From contig DAOUKR010000011.1 of assembly GCA_034421095.1 (NCBI GenBank), forward strand, positions 1 through 12,110: 12,110 nucleotides of DNA, written 5' to 3'. The translations under genes were made by a program, and so were the position numbers. The notes under the pieces were generated by a model. The model was not told the DNA's origin and searched no databases. It saw nothing but the letters and a program-made list of their open reading frames with translations. This document shows, piece by piece, positions 1-8,400 of the stretch (positions within the stretch are counted from its first letter, which is position 1; each line of letters begins with the position of its first letter). The DNA is from JAGWBG01 sp034421095 (GTDB lineage: Bacteria; Chloroflexota; Dehalococcoidia; Lucifugimonadales; JAGWBF01).

Positions 1-734
1 CGGCCGCTCTTGGTGGCGTAGACTCGTCCGGCCCGCGAACCCAGGTCAAAACGGTTCTGCTCGACCTGACCGGTCTCCAGGTCTATGACAGATAGATTCC
101 CTTCCTCCCCATCACCTATGAGCAGGCGCCCTATCAGTTCACCGTGGCCGTCATGCTCGTCCTCGTGATCGGCCTCCATGTGGCCATCTTCCTCATGGCC
201 ATGTTCGCCGTGCTCCGCAAACTCAATGGGGTCAATGGCGTCTCCGAGCACAACTATGCGCGATTCGTCCGGGCTCGCATTCCGAATGAGATCGTTCAGC
301 CACGACTGCTCCAGTCCCAGTCCGATGGTAAGTACAAGGTCAGCGTCGGCGACTCTAGCAACGTCCTGGGCACCCGGTTGGTATCCGTGGGGGTCGGCTC
401 CGGTCGGGACCAGGCTGAAGACATCCACGCGGTCTCCGCCTATGTTCTTGACCCAGTCCGCCACGATGCTGGTTGTTGTGACTATTCTGAGGGCGGGGGT
501 CATGGCCGCCGATTCTTCGGTGGTAGTCGGAGGGGAATCTGATGGCGTGGACTCGGCTCTGGGGGTGGGATTCGTGGCCTCCGGCTCTTCGGTGGCAGTC
601 GCGGCCGGGGACGTCTGAGTGGGCGCGGTGTCGTCGCCATTATCTGAGCACGCGGCCAGTACGAAGAGAAGTGCGAAAACCAGAAGTCCAATCTTTCCCA
701 TCTTCAAGAGCTGCTTAGTAGTATCTAGTATCAT
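1..734 (-). CDS. Zinc ABC transporter substrate-binding lipoprotein with AztD-like domain after the His-rich loop (partial, C-terminus off the left edge)
   Basis: Seen: 244 residues are visible. A basic start and hydrophobic core end in a lipobox LAAC (Cys29 when counted from the ATG at 734), so the protein should be anchored outside the membrane. Residues 30-77 are a Thr/Pro/Glu-rich linker. From about residue 82 the N-lobe of the TroA/ZnuA metal-binding fold follows: IVTTTSIVADWV, then GADPHGYQPGAQD with ligand His116, then VADADLVLTIGLGLEQSWL. A His/Asp/Glu-rich loop with seven His covers residues 175-197. Family knowledge: such proteins deliver Zn or Mn to an ABC importer, and the His loop points to zinc. 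Odd: instead of the usual DPHxW second-ligand region, the loop is followed by GRLLIGDGEEGNLSVIDLE and more propeller-like sequence, resembling the N-terminus of AztD zinc chaperones. Start: ATG 734 has AGGAGGG 12 bases upstream; the in-frame ATG at 701 lacks a ribosome binding site but also leaves a good signal peptide. Permease and ATPase genes would be expected beyond the edge. Confidence 0.85.
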   Translation of the reverse strand, partial: MILDTTKQLLKMGKIGLLVFALLFVLAACSDNGDDTAPTQTSPAATATEEPEATNPTPRAESTPSDSPPTTTEESAAMTPALRIVTTTSIVADWVKNIGGDRVDVFSLVPTGADPHGYQPGAQDVARVADADLVLTIGLGLEQSWLNDLIRNASPDESRIVVLGDAIDPIEFAEHGEHGHEEDGHMEADHEDEHDGHGELIGRLLIGDGEEGNLSVIDLETGQVEQNRFDLGSRAGRVYATKSG

Positions 735-746
735 TATAGTTTGCCA

Positions 747-753
747 CCCTCCT
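747..753 (-). promoter_or_regulatory. Ribosome binding site for the zinc-binding lipoprotein
   Basis: AGGAGGG on the minus strand, 12 bases before the ATG at 734. The spacing is somewhat long, but this is the only strong Shine-Dalgarno sequence near either candidate start, so it favours 734 over 701. Confidence 0.55.
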
Positions 754-812
754 AAATTCGCTATTCCATGGATTTGCACTATAGTTATGAGTCGCCGGCA
801 GACAGGGATACT

Positions 813-831
813 AATACTGAGTCTCAATATT
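813..831. promoter_or_regulatory. Candidate Fur/Zur-type operator before the zinc-binding lipoprotein gene
   Basis: AATACTGAGTCTCAATATT is a 9-1-9 inverted repeat with eight of nine positions paired. It lies in the 141-base gap between the Fur-family gene and the lipoprotein gene. Fur-family repressors typically bind palindromes of this size and architecture. A related but less symmetric sequence lies directly before the regulator gene (1311-1329; 13 of 19 bases identical). Repression of the metal-uptake gene by the adjacent regulator is inferred. A possible -10 (TATAGT, 783-778 on the minus strand) lies downstream of the site, but I see no convincing -35. Confidence 0.5.
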
Positions 832-875
832 GAGCATGGTGGACCTGATTGTTGGTTCCTAGATCACGGTATACT

Positions 876-1310
876 CTAGGTGTCCTGGTCCTCAGTGCAT
901 TTGTCGCAAATGACGTAAAGCTCTATACGATGACCAACGATTTCGCCGGAGACGTTGCTGTTCAAGGTCTTCATGAAGCGCTCAATGGTAGCGGCCCGGA
1001 ACTCGCCAACGTTCCCGCATCTGATGCAGACCGTGTGATGATGGTGGCCGATTCGAGAGAGGCTGTACCTGGGGGCGCCGTCTAGGAGGTTCAGCCTGCA
1101 TATAACGTCGACCTCCATGAGAAGCTTGATCGTCCGAAAGATGGTTGCTCTGCCCACACCGGGCAACTCACTGCCGATCTCCTCAACGGTGAAGCCTTCA
1201 TCCTTCCCCTCAAGGGCACGGATTATAGCGAGTCTAGGGGCGGTGGCCCGGTAGCCCCGGTCTTCAAGGACGGACATGATGTCTGGGCGCGATGTGAGGG
1301 GTGTAGTCAT
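876..1310 (-). CDS. Fur-family metal-dependent transcriptional repressor, probably Zur-like
   Basis: Seen: 144 residues, normal for the family. The N-terminal winged-helix domain covers about residues 10-80 with LEDRGYRATAPRLAII and the recognition-helix region GVGRATIFRTIKLLMEVDVI. The C-terminal dimerisation and metal-binding domain has HHHH at 89-92, then CIRC (Cys95, Cys98), His127 and CDKC (Cys135, Cys138). The paired CxxC motifs are the structural zinc site found in many Fur, Zur and PerR proteins. Family knowledge: metal-loaded dimers bind palindromic operators and repress uptake genes. Context: the next gene on the same strand encodes a His-rich zinc-type binding protein, which favours Zur over Fur or Mur; the metal cannot be read from the sequence alone. 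Start: ATG 1310 has no well-spaced ribosome binding site (an AGAGGAG lies about 17 bases away), and Met12 is an alternative. Candidate operators lie on both sides of the gene, suggesting autoregulation. Confidence 0.92.
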   Translation of the reverse strand: MTTPLTSRPDIMSVLEDRGYRATAPRLAIIRALEGKDEGFTVEEIGSELPGVGRATIFRTIKLLMEVDVICRLNLLDGAPRYSLSRIGHHHHTVCIRCGNVGEFRAATIERFMKTLNSNVSGEIVGHRIELYVICDKCTEDQDT

Positions 1311-1329
1311 GATACTGGGTATCAGTGCT
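1311..1329. promoter_or_regulatory. Candidate second operator, directly before the Fur-family gene
   Basis: GATACTGGGTATCAGTGCT matches the candidate operator at 813-831 at 13 of 19 positions, strongest in the first half (GATACTGGG against AATACTGAG). It also contains the small inverted repeat TGATAC-TGG-GTATCA (1310-1324). It sits between the start codon and the putative promoter of the regulator, where a bound repressor could block its own transcript or its translation start. Autoregulation is inference. Confidence 0.35.
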
Positions 1330-1374
1330 CCTCTGGCTTGCAGGAGCTACATATTTGTTTGTTCGAGTTGATTT

Positions 1375-1404
1375 ATTGTTAGCAGATTTCCTGTAGTCTG
1401 TCAA
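1375..1404 (-). promoter_or_regulatory. Putative sigma70 promoter for the Fur-family gene
   Basis: On the minus strand TTGACA (1404-1399) is followed after 18 bases by AACAAT (1380-1375). The -35 is a perfect consensus and the -10 matches four of six positions. It would give a leader of about 60 bases before the ATG at 1310. It is divergent from the rpoB promoter some 70 bases away. Confidence 0.4.
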
Positions 1405-1470
1405 CCTCTGCACGAAGGCATCCTGAACTACTCTACCCAAAATACCCTGAACATTGAAACGGTAATGCTA

Positions 1471-1498
1471 TTGACAATTAAAACTTTCCATATATAAT
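1471..1498 (+). promoter_or_regulatory. Strong sigma70 promoter for rpoB-rpoC
   Basis: TTGACA (1471-1476) and TATAAT (1493-1498) are both perfect consensus hexamers separated by 16 bases in an AT-rich stretch. Transcription should start near 1505. This is the only strong plus-strand promoter I see before rpoB, and its quality fits a highly expressed housekeeping operon. Confidence 0.8.
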
Positions 1499-1504
1499 AA
1501 AGGT

Positions 1505-1622
1505 TCACAGTATGCCTCTCAGAACGGACTGCCCCCACTTCACACATACCCTTTGGTACCTACTTGTCTTCCGCTCTAATCCTGGCACCTAGACCTTTCT
1601 TCACCTTGAGGAGGGCTAAAGC
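1505..1622 (+). promoter_or_regulatory. rpoB leader with Shine-Dalgarno sequence
   Basis: The leader is about 118 bases from the predicted transcription start to the rpoB ATG. It contains no open frame of note and no L10/L7-L12-type gene. GAGGAGGG at 1608-1615 lies about eight bases before ATG 1623, giving a near-ideal ribosome binding site that fixes the start. I see no clear riboswitch or long hairpin in it by eye. The rest of the 1311-1622 intergenic region holds the divergent promoters and the candidate operator listed separately. Confidence 0.6.
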
Positions 1623-4600
1623 ATGGTTGTATCCCTGTCCCGGTCTGACGTTATGCTACTTGCCGACGCTAAGTCATACGCCCGTATCTCCCAAGTCCTG
1701 GATATTCCGAACCTGATTCAGAGCCAGATTGATTCCTTCGAGTGGTTCAAAACCGAAGGGCTTGAAGAGGTTTACAGGGAGGTATCTCCCATCCAAGACT
1801 ACACCGGCACAAAATACGAACTCTCCTTCTCGGAGCACTATTTCCGGGACCCCAAGTGCACGCCGGAGCAGTGCAAAGAGAAGGAAATTACCTATGCCGA
1901 ATCCTTGTATGTCAAGACCAAGCTATTGATGAAGGAAACAGGGGAGATCAAGGAGCAGGAAATCTTTATGGGCGACCTGCCCATAATGACCTCAAACGGT
2001 ACGTTTATCGTAAACGGAGCCGAGCGAGTTGTAGTCAGCCAGCTTGTGCGATCGCCCGGTGCATACTTTGTCCTAGAGAAGGATGTAGCCAGCGACAGGT
2101 CGCTGTGCTTTGCCAAGCTGATACCGTCGCGTGGTGCGTGGCTTGAGTTCGAGACGAGCTCCAAGAATGTACTTTCCGTCAAGGTGGACAGGAAACGCAA
2201 GGTTTCAGCCACCACTTTTCTCAGGGCCATAGGCATCGCCACTGACGAGGAGTTGCTGGAACTCTTCTCCGACGTGGACAACCACGACGTTCATAGATTC
2301 ATCAGGTCCACACTGGACCGCGACCCCCTCCAGGACGAGAAGGACGTCCATCTCAGAGAGGATGACCTCAGAAATGTTTGGAGTGGGCTACGAGACGATG
2401 AATATGACCGGGCGAAGGCCAGGAAGATAGCCAGCGCCCAGATAGATTTCTATCGCCGCCTGCGCCCCGGGGAACCTCCAAGCCTTGAAAACGCCTGGTC
2501 CCTGGTTAAAGACCTGTTCTTTGAGCCGAGACGTTACGACCTGGGCAGAGTGGGGCGCTACAAGCTCAATAGCAGATTTGGACTGGACTCGTCCCATGAC
2601 ACGCGTGTACTCACCAAGACCGACATTATAGCCATGTTTCGGACGATGATACAGGTGAACAACCAGGAGGGCACTACCGACGATATTGACCACCTGGGCA
2701 ACAGGCGTGTGAGGGCTGTTGGAGAGTTGGTGCAGAACCAGATAAGAGTCGGGTTGCTGCGGATGGAGCGGATGGTCAAGGAGCGGATGACTCTTATTGA
2801 TCCTGAGCAAGCTACTCCGCAAGCGCTGGTAAACATCCGTCCCGTGGTGGCCTCCGTGCGGGAGTTTTTCGGGGGGTCGCAGCTTTCCCAGTTTATGGAC
2901 CAGACCAATCCTCTGGCTGAGTTGACCCACAAGCGCCGTTTGTCCGCTCTGGGTCCGGGAGGACTATCCAGGGAAAGGGCAGGATTCGACGTGCGTGACG
3001 TCCATTTCTCCCACTATGGGCGCATCTGCCCTATTGAGACCCCGGAAGGACCCAACATTGGGCTCCTGAGTTCCCTGGCTACCTACGCGAGGATAAATCC
3101 GCTGGGATTCATTGAGTCACCTTACCGCAGAGTACTGAAAGAGCTTTCTAATTCGGACCCGGACCTGGAAGGCCGTACCATCATGGAAAGCGTGTTGAAC
3201 GACGATGGTGCCACTGTAGCGAAAGCGGGTGAGGTGATTAAGGCGAGGAAGCTAAAGCGAATCGCCGCCCTTTCAGAAAGGGAAATACATGTCAAGCCCT
3301 TCGTTTCCGACAAGGATGATGACATAATCTACCTGTCGGCGGACCGGGAGGAAACTTACAGAATTGCTCAGGCCAACTCGGCTCTGGACGAGAAAAACCA
3401 GTTTGTACAAGAACGGGTAGAAGTAAGAGTCGGTGAGAAATACTCCGAGGAATTGTCAGACACCGTAGACTACATGGATGTATCACCCATGCAGATTACC
3501 AGCGTGTCTGCTTCTCTTATACCCTTCCTCGAGCACGACGACGCCAACCGGGCGCTCATGGGGTCCAATATGCAGCGACAGTCCGTGCCGCTGTTGAGAC
3601 CACAGGCTCCTCTGGTTGGCACCGGAATTGAGGGCCGAGTCGCCAGAGACAGCGGACAACTGGTTCAGGCGAACGTGAGTGGTGTGGTTACCTCGGTCAC
3701 CGGCGACCGGGTCACGGTCAGGGATTCTGAGAGCAAAGAACACGTCCATACCATGATTAAGTTCTCTCGCACCAACCAGGGCACTTGTTTTAACCAGAGG
3801 CCCACGGTTCAGGCGGGCGACATCGTCGAGAAGGGGGATGTTCTGGCCGACAGTTCCTCGACCGAGAGGGGTGAACTGGCGTTGGGTCAGAACCTGCTGG
3901 TCGCCTTTATGAGCTGGGAAGGGTACAACTACGAAGATGCAGTGATAATCAATGAGAACCTCGTGAAAGACGATTACTTTACCTCCGTGCACATAGAGAA
4001 GTACGAAGTGGAAAGTAGGGAGACCAAGCTGGGCCCTGAAGAGATTACCCGGGATATACCCAACGTTGGTGGAGACAGCCTTAGAGACCTGGACGAGTCC
4101 GGAATCATCCGGGTCGGCGCAGAAGTTGGGCCTGGCGACGTTCTGGTTGGCAAGGTAACCCCCAAGGGCGAGACTGAGCTTACGGCTGAAGAGAAGCTGC
4201 TAAGAGCCATCTTCGGAGAAAAGTCCCGTGACGTAAAGGACACGTCTCTGAGGGTGCCCCACGGAGAGCGTGGCAAGGTAATAGACGTTAAGGTGTTGGA
4301 CAGGCGAAGCACGGATGAGCTTCAACCCGGCGTCAATGAAGCGGTGAGGGTGTGGATTGCCCAGACTCGCAAGATTTCCATAGGCGACAAGATGGCGGGA
4401 AGGCACGGCAATAAAGGAGTCATAGCGCGAATATTGCCCACCGAGGACATGCCCTTCCTGGAAGACGGGACTCCCGTGGACATCATACTCAATCCCCTCG
4501 GTGTGCCCTCCCGCATGAACTTGGGCCAGGTGCTGGAGACCCATCTCGGATGGGCTGCCAAACACCTTAACTTCCGAGCAACGACGCCCGTATTCGATGG

Positions 4601-5381
4601 TGCTAGGGACGTCTCCATTGAGGACGGCTTGGCCAGAGTGTGGTTCGCACAGAAGTCCGGCGGTATTGACCCGGCACCTTCGGATGCGCCGCCCAAGCTC
4701 GACATGGAACGCATAGAGACGTGGCTGGCAGAGAGGGGCTACGATGCACAGCGCCTCCATGACGACTCGGTATTGGGCGAGGCCCGGGAGGCTTGTCTCA
4801 GGATATGGCTCAAGGAGGAGGCCGGACTGGATGCCTCCAACATGAGCATGGAAGAGCTAACCGGCGAAACCATGCGCGTCCACAGAGAGAAAAAGCTGGC
4901 CCCGCCTACCTTTGGAAAGGTAGTCCTGTTTGATGGGCGCACGGGACAACCCTTTGACCAGCCCGTAGCTGCCGGATATATATATATGTTGAAACTCATA
5001 CATCTGGTCGAGGATAAAATACATGCCCGCTCTACCGGTCCCTACTCACTGATTACCCAGCAACCCCTGGGCGGCAAAGCCCAGTTTGGTGGGCAGAGAT
5101 TTGGTGAGATGGAAGTATGGGCACTGGAAGCCTATGGGGCCGCTCAAAATCTGCAAGAGGTCCTCACCGTAAAATCCGACGACGTGTCCGGGCGAGTGAA
5201 AACCTATGAAGCTATAGTAAAGGGAGAAGATGTATACCAGCCTGGAGTTCCCGAGTCCTTCAACGTACTCCTCAAGGAGCTTCAGAGTCTGGGGTTGTCA
5301 GTTGAGCTCCTGAACGAGGAAGAGAGTGCCGCAATGCCCAGGGAGTTGGCGGAAACCCTGGAAATGGGAGAAAGCCTGTAG
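1623..5381 (+). CDS. rpoB: DNA-directed RNA polymerase subunit beta
   Basis: The beta subunit forms one side of the RNA polymerase cleft with beta' and binds nascent RNA and the incoming nucleotide. Seen: 1252 residues, complete. Diagnostic blocks in order: SQLVRSPG (near 140), the rifampicin pocket GGSQLSQFMDQTNPL followed by THKRRLSALGPGGL, SHYGRICPIETPEGPN, FMSWEGYNYEDA with Glu771-Asp772, GDKMAGRHGNKG with Lys923 and Lys931 (equivalents of E. coli Lys1065 and Lys1073), and the C-terminal GGKAQFGGQRFGEMEVWALEAYGAA region that contacts beta'. Positions equivalent to E. coli Asp516, His526 and Ser531 are Asp426, His436 and Ser441, the usual wild-type residues. Start ATG 1623 is fixed by a strong ribosome binding site and by alignment of the N-terminus. 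It is followed after 22 bases by rpoC, as in nearly all bacteria. The rplJ-rplL genes that often precede it are absent. Confidence 0.99.
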   Translation: MVVSLSRSDVMLLADAKSYARISQVLDIPNLIQSQIDSFEWFKTEGLEEVYREVSPIQDYTGTKYELSFSEHYFRDPKCTPEQCKEKEITYAESLYVKTKLLMKETGEIKEQEIFMGDLPIMTSNGTFIVNGAERVVVSQLVRSPGAYFVLEKDVASDRSLCFAKLIPSRGAWLEFETSSKNVLSVKVDRKRKVSATTFLRAIGIATDEELLELFSDVDNHDVHRFIRSTLDRDPLQDEKDVHLREDDLRNVWSGLRDDEYDRAKARKIASAQIDFYRRLRPGEPPSLENAWSLVKDLFFEPRRYDLGRVGRYKLNSRFGLDSSHDTRVLTKTDIIAMFRTMIQVNNQEGTTDDIDHLGNRRVRAVGELVQNQIRVGLLRMERMVKERMTLIDPEQATPQALVNIRPVVASVREFFGGSQLSQFMDQTNPLAELTHKRRLSALGPGGLSRERAGFDVRDVHFSHYGRICPIETPEGPNIGLLSSLATYARINPLGFIESPYRRVLKELSNSDPDLEGRTIMESVLNDDGATVAKAGEVIKARKLKRIAALSEREIHVKPFVSDKDDDIIYLSADREETYRIAQANSALDEKNQFVQERVEVRVGEKYSEELSDTVDYMDVSPMQITSVSASLIPFLEHDDANRALMGSNMQRQSVPLLRPQAPLVGTGIEGRVARDSGQLVQANVSGVVTSVTGDRVTVRDSESKEHVHTMIKFSRTNQGTCFNQRPTVQAGDIVEKGDVLADSSSTERGELALGQNLLVAFMSWEGYNYEDAVIINENLVKDDYFTSVHIEKYEVESRETKLGPEEITRDIPNVGGDSLRDLDESGIIRVGAEVGPGDVLVGKVTPKGETELTAEEKLLRAIFGEKSRDVKDTSLRVPHGERGKVIDVKVLDRRSTDELQPGVNEAVRVWIAQTRKISIGDKMAGRHGNKGVIARILPTEDMPFLEDGTPVDIILNPLGVPSRMNLGQVLETHLGWAAKHLNFRATTPVFDGARDVSIEDGLARVWFAQKSGGIDPAPSDAPPKLDMERIETWLAERGYDAQRLHDDSVLGEAREACLRIWLKEEAGLDASNMSMEELTGETMRVHREKKLAPPTFGKVVLFDGRTGQPFDQPVAAGYIYMLKLIHLVEDKIHARSTGPYSLITQQPLGGKAQFGGQRFGEMEVWALEAYGAAQNLQEVLTVKSDDVSGRVKTYEAIVKGEDVYQPGVPESFNVLLKELQSLGLSVELLNEEESAAMPRELAETLEMGESL

Positions 5382-5388
5382 AGGAATT

Positions 5389-5394
5389 AAGGAG
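5389..5394 (+). promoter_or_regulatory. rpoC ribosome binding site that decides the start
   Basis: AAGGAG lies nine bases before ATG 5404. In-frame ATG 5395 and GTG 5398 also exist but are too close to this site. ATG 5395 could instead use the weaker GAGGAA at 5381-5386. Confidence 0.6.
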
Positions 5395-5403
5395 ATGGTG
5401 AAT

Positions 5404-8400
5404 ATGGCGGACAGGACGGATACTCAGACTACAAGCTTCAACACTATACGGATTTCCATAGCTTCTCCGGAGCAAATCATTAGCTGGTCCCACGGTGAGG
5501 TTACCAAACCAGAGACCATAAACTACCGTACTTTGCGCCCGGAAAAGGACGGGCTCTTCTGCGAGCGTATCTTTGGACCCACCAAGGACTGGGAATGTTT
5601 CTGCGGCAAATACAAACGAATACGCTATCGGGGGGTAGTCTGCGACCGATGCGGCGTTGAGGTTACCCGCTCCAAAGTCCGCAGGGAGCGTATGGGGAAC
5701 ATCAAACTGGCATCCCCGGTGGCCCATATATGGTTTAGCAAGGGTACTCCTAGCCGGCTTGGTTTGCTTCTAGACCTCTCCCCCAGGAACCTGGAGAGGG
5801 TGCTCTACTTTGCCCAACACATTGTGGTTTCCGTGGATGAAGATGCCAGGCAAAGGGCTATCCAGGAAGAGGATCGGAAGCACGAGCAGGAGGTAGAAAA
5901 GCAGCAGAAGGCTACCGAAGAAACGATAGCCCAGAAAAGAAGTGATCTTGAAGCGTCCACCGGCTCTAAGAGTGAAGAAGAACTGGAGCAGGAACGTTTG
6001 GCTATCGAAACCGAGATAGGTGCCATAAGAGATGAGCAGGCCGGAGAAGAGGGGAAACTCTACGAGGCGATGCAGTCCAGGAAAGACGAGTTGGAAGACC
6101 TTCGAGTGGGCAAGCTCATCATCGAAAGTCGCTACCGCGAGTTGAGGGAGCAATACGGCAACGTGTTCAGGGCTATGATGGGAGCGGAAGGCATACTCGA
6201 GATACTGCGTGCGATAGACCTGGAGGCCCTGCGCGAGCACCTGCTCCAAGAGATGCGCTCCACGTCAGGCCAGCGACGCAAAAAAGCCATAAAAAGGCTG
6301 CGGGTAGTGGAAGCCTTCCGAAGGAGCGGAAACAGGTCGGAGTGGATGATACTCACCGTGCTTCCGGTCTTGCCTCCCGATTTGCGCCCCATGGTGCAAC
6401 TAGATGGTGGCAGGTTCGCCACCAGCGACCTGAACGACCTGTACAGACGTGTTATCAATAGGAATAACCGTCTGAGGAGGCTATTGGACCTTGGCGCACC
6501 GGACATTATAGTACGCAATGAAAAGAGGATGCTTCAGGAAGCGGTAGATGCCCTGATAGATAACGGAAGACGCGGCAGACCTATCCAGGGCAGCCACAAT
6601 CATAAGCTCAAGTCCCTCTCAGACCTGCTCAGGGGCAAGCAAGGCCGCTTCCGCCAGAATCTTCTGGGGAAACGGGTTGACTACAGTGGCCGCTCCGTAA
6701 TAGTAGTCGGCCCGGAACTGGAGCTTCATCAGTGTGGCCTGCCCAAGCGGATGGCCCTTGAGCTCTTCAAGCCTTTTGTAATGCATAGGCTGGTAGTCCT
6801 GGGAATATCACCCAATATCAAGAGTGCCAAGAGGATGGTGGAGCGGGCGCGCCCGGAAGTTTGGGACATCCTCGAGGACGTGATTAAAGAACGCCCGGTG
6901 CTCCTTAACCGTGCTCCCACCCTTCACAGGCTGGGTATTCAGGCTTTCATGCCGGTACTCATAGAAGGAAGCGCGATACAGATTCATCCTCTGGTGTGCT
7001 CTGCATTTAACGCCGACTTCGATGGAGACCAGATGGCCGTCCACGTACCACTGTCCCGCATGGCAGTGTCTGAAGCCAGCGATACCATGCTTAGTGTACA
7101 TAACATGTTGTCTCCTGCGTCCGGTGAGCCCCTGGTAGCCCCCACCCTTGACATGGTGTTGGGCTGCTACTACCTGACGGACGTAGAGGAGGGTGCTAAG
7201 GGCACCGGAAGACGGTTCGCCGACTTCGACGAGGCTCGCATCGCCTACGACTCGGGAGAGTTGGACCTGCGCGCCGAGATAGAAGTTCCCCTTGCTGCTG
7301 CCCGAAACTTGGAGTCGTTAGACGACGAGTCTGACGGCTTTCAGTGGGTCAAGGTCACCCTTGGCCGGATGATGTTCAATGAGGTGCTTCATGAGGACAT
7401 AGGCTTCAAGAACCAGCTTATGGACAAGACCGCACTCAAGGACCTCACCTCGGAATGTGCGCGAAAGCTGGGCGATGAAGAAGCAGCCGAGGTCCTGGAC
7501 CGAGTGAAGGCCCTGGGATTCCACTATGCTACCACCTCCGGGCTAACTATCGCTATCAACGATATTCAGGTATCGCCCAAGAAAGCAGAGATCATCAGCG
7601 AAGCGAACCGTCACGTGGAAGAGTTCGAGGACCAGTACATGATGGGCCTGGTAACTGAGGATGAAAGGTACAGCAGGACTGTGGACACCTGGACCCAGGC
7701 CAGCGACCAGATGGAAGACATCGTAAAAGATGACCTGAGCAACTATGGATCTGTCGCCCTGATGGCCGTGTCCGGTGCCAAGGGTAACATAGCCCAGATT
7801 AAGCAAATGGCCGGGATGCGGGGTCTTATGAGCGACCCTAAAGGTCGCATCATAGACCTGCCTATCAAGTCCAGTTTCCGTGAGGGTCTCACAGCCCTTG
7901 AGTACTTTATATCTACCCACGGAGCACGGAAGGGTCTGGCAGATACCGCCCTCAGGACGGCAGACAGTGGCTACCTCACTCGGAGGCTCATAGATGTCTC
8001 CCAGGAGGTGATCATCCTGGAGGATGACTGCGGCACAACTGAAGGTGTTTGGCTGAAGGCCAGGGCTGGTGACCCTTTGCTCTCCCCTCTTGAGGAGAGC
8101 ATGTTGGGCAGGATTGCCGCGGCCACCGTGGTACATCCCGAAACCGGGGAGATATTGGTAGACCGGAATGAGATGATAGACGAGTGGCAAGTCCAGGCGC
8201 TTATGGATGCCAATATCAACGAAATATACGTGCGTTCAGCCCTTACTTGTGAAGCGCACAGAGGAATTTGCCGGCTATGTTACGGGCGCATACCCGCTAC
8301 CGGCAAAATGGTGGACATGGGTGAGGCCGTAGGTATTATAGCTGCCCAGAGCATTGGTGAGCCGGGCACTCAGCTGACCATGAGAACTTTCCACACGGGT

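Noticed and set aside
144..618. Two long plus-strand open frames opposite the zinc-binding lipoprotein gene
   Set aside because: The minus-strand reading gives a clear lipoprotein with recognisable motifs; the plus-strand translations are low-complexity shadows of its Thr/Pro/Asp-rich and His-rich codons.
858..880. Inverted repeat CCTAGA-11-TCTAGG across the Fur-family stop codon, as a terminator
   Set aside because: The stem is only six pairs and AT-containing, the loop is long and there is no T-tract on the minus strand, so it is too weak to call.
1422..1452. Direct repeat CCTGAAC (1422-1428 and 1446-1452) upstream of the rpoB promoter
   Set aside because: Seven bases repeated once at a spacing of 24 can occur by chance; no other support for an activator site.
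2871..2950. Possible rifampicin-resistance substitutions in rpoB
   Set aside because: The main pocket positions (Asp426, His436, Ser441) carry the usual susceptible residues, so there is no sign of resistance.
4976..4987. ATATATATATAT run inside rpoB
   Set aside because: It simply encodes part of the conserved GYIYMLKL motif with ATA and TAT codons; no frameshift or regulatory role is needed.
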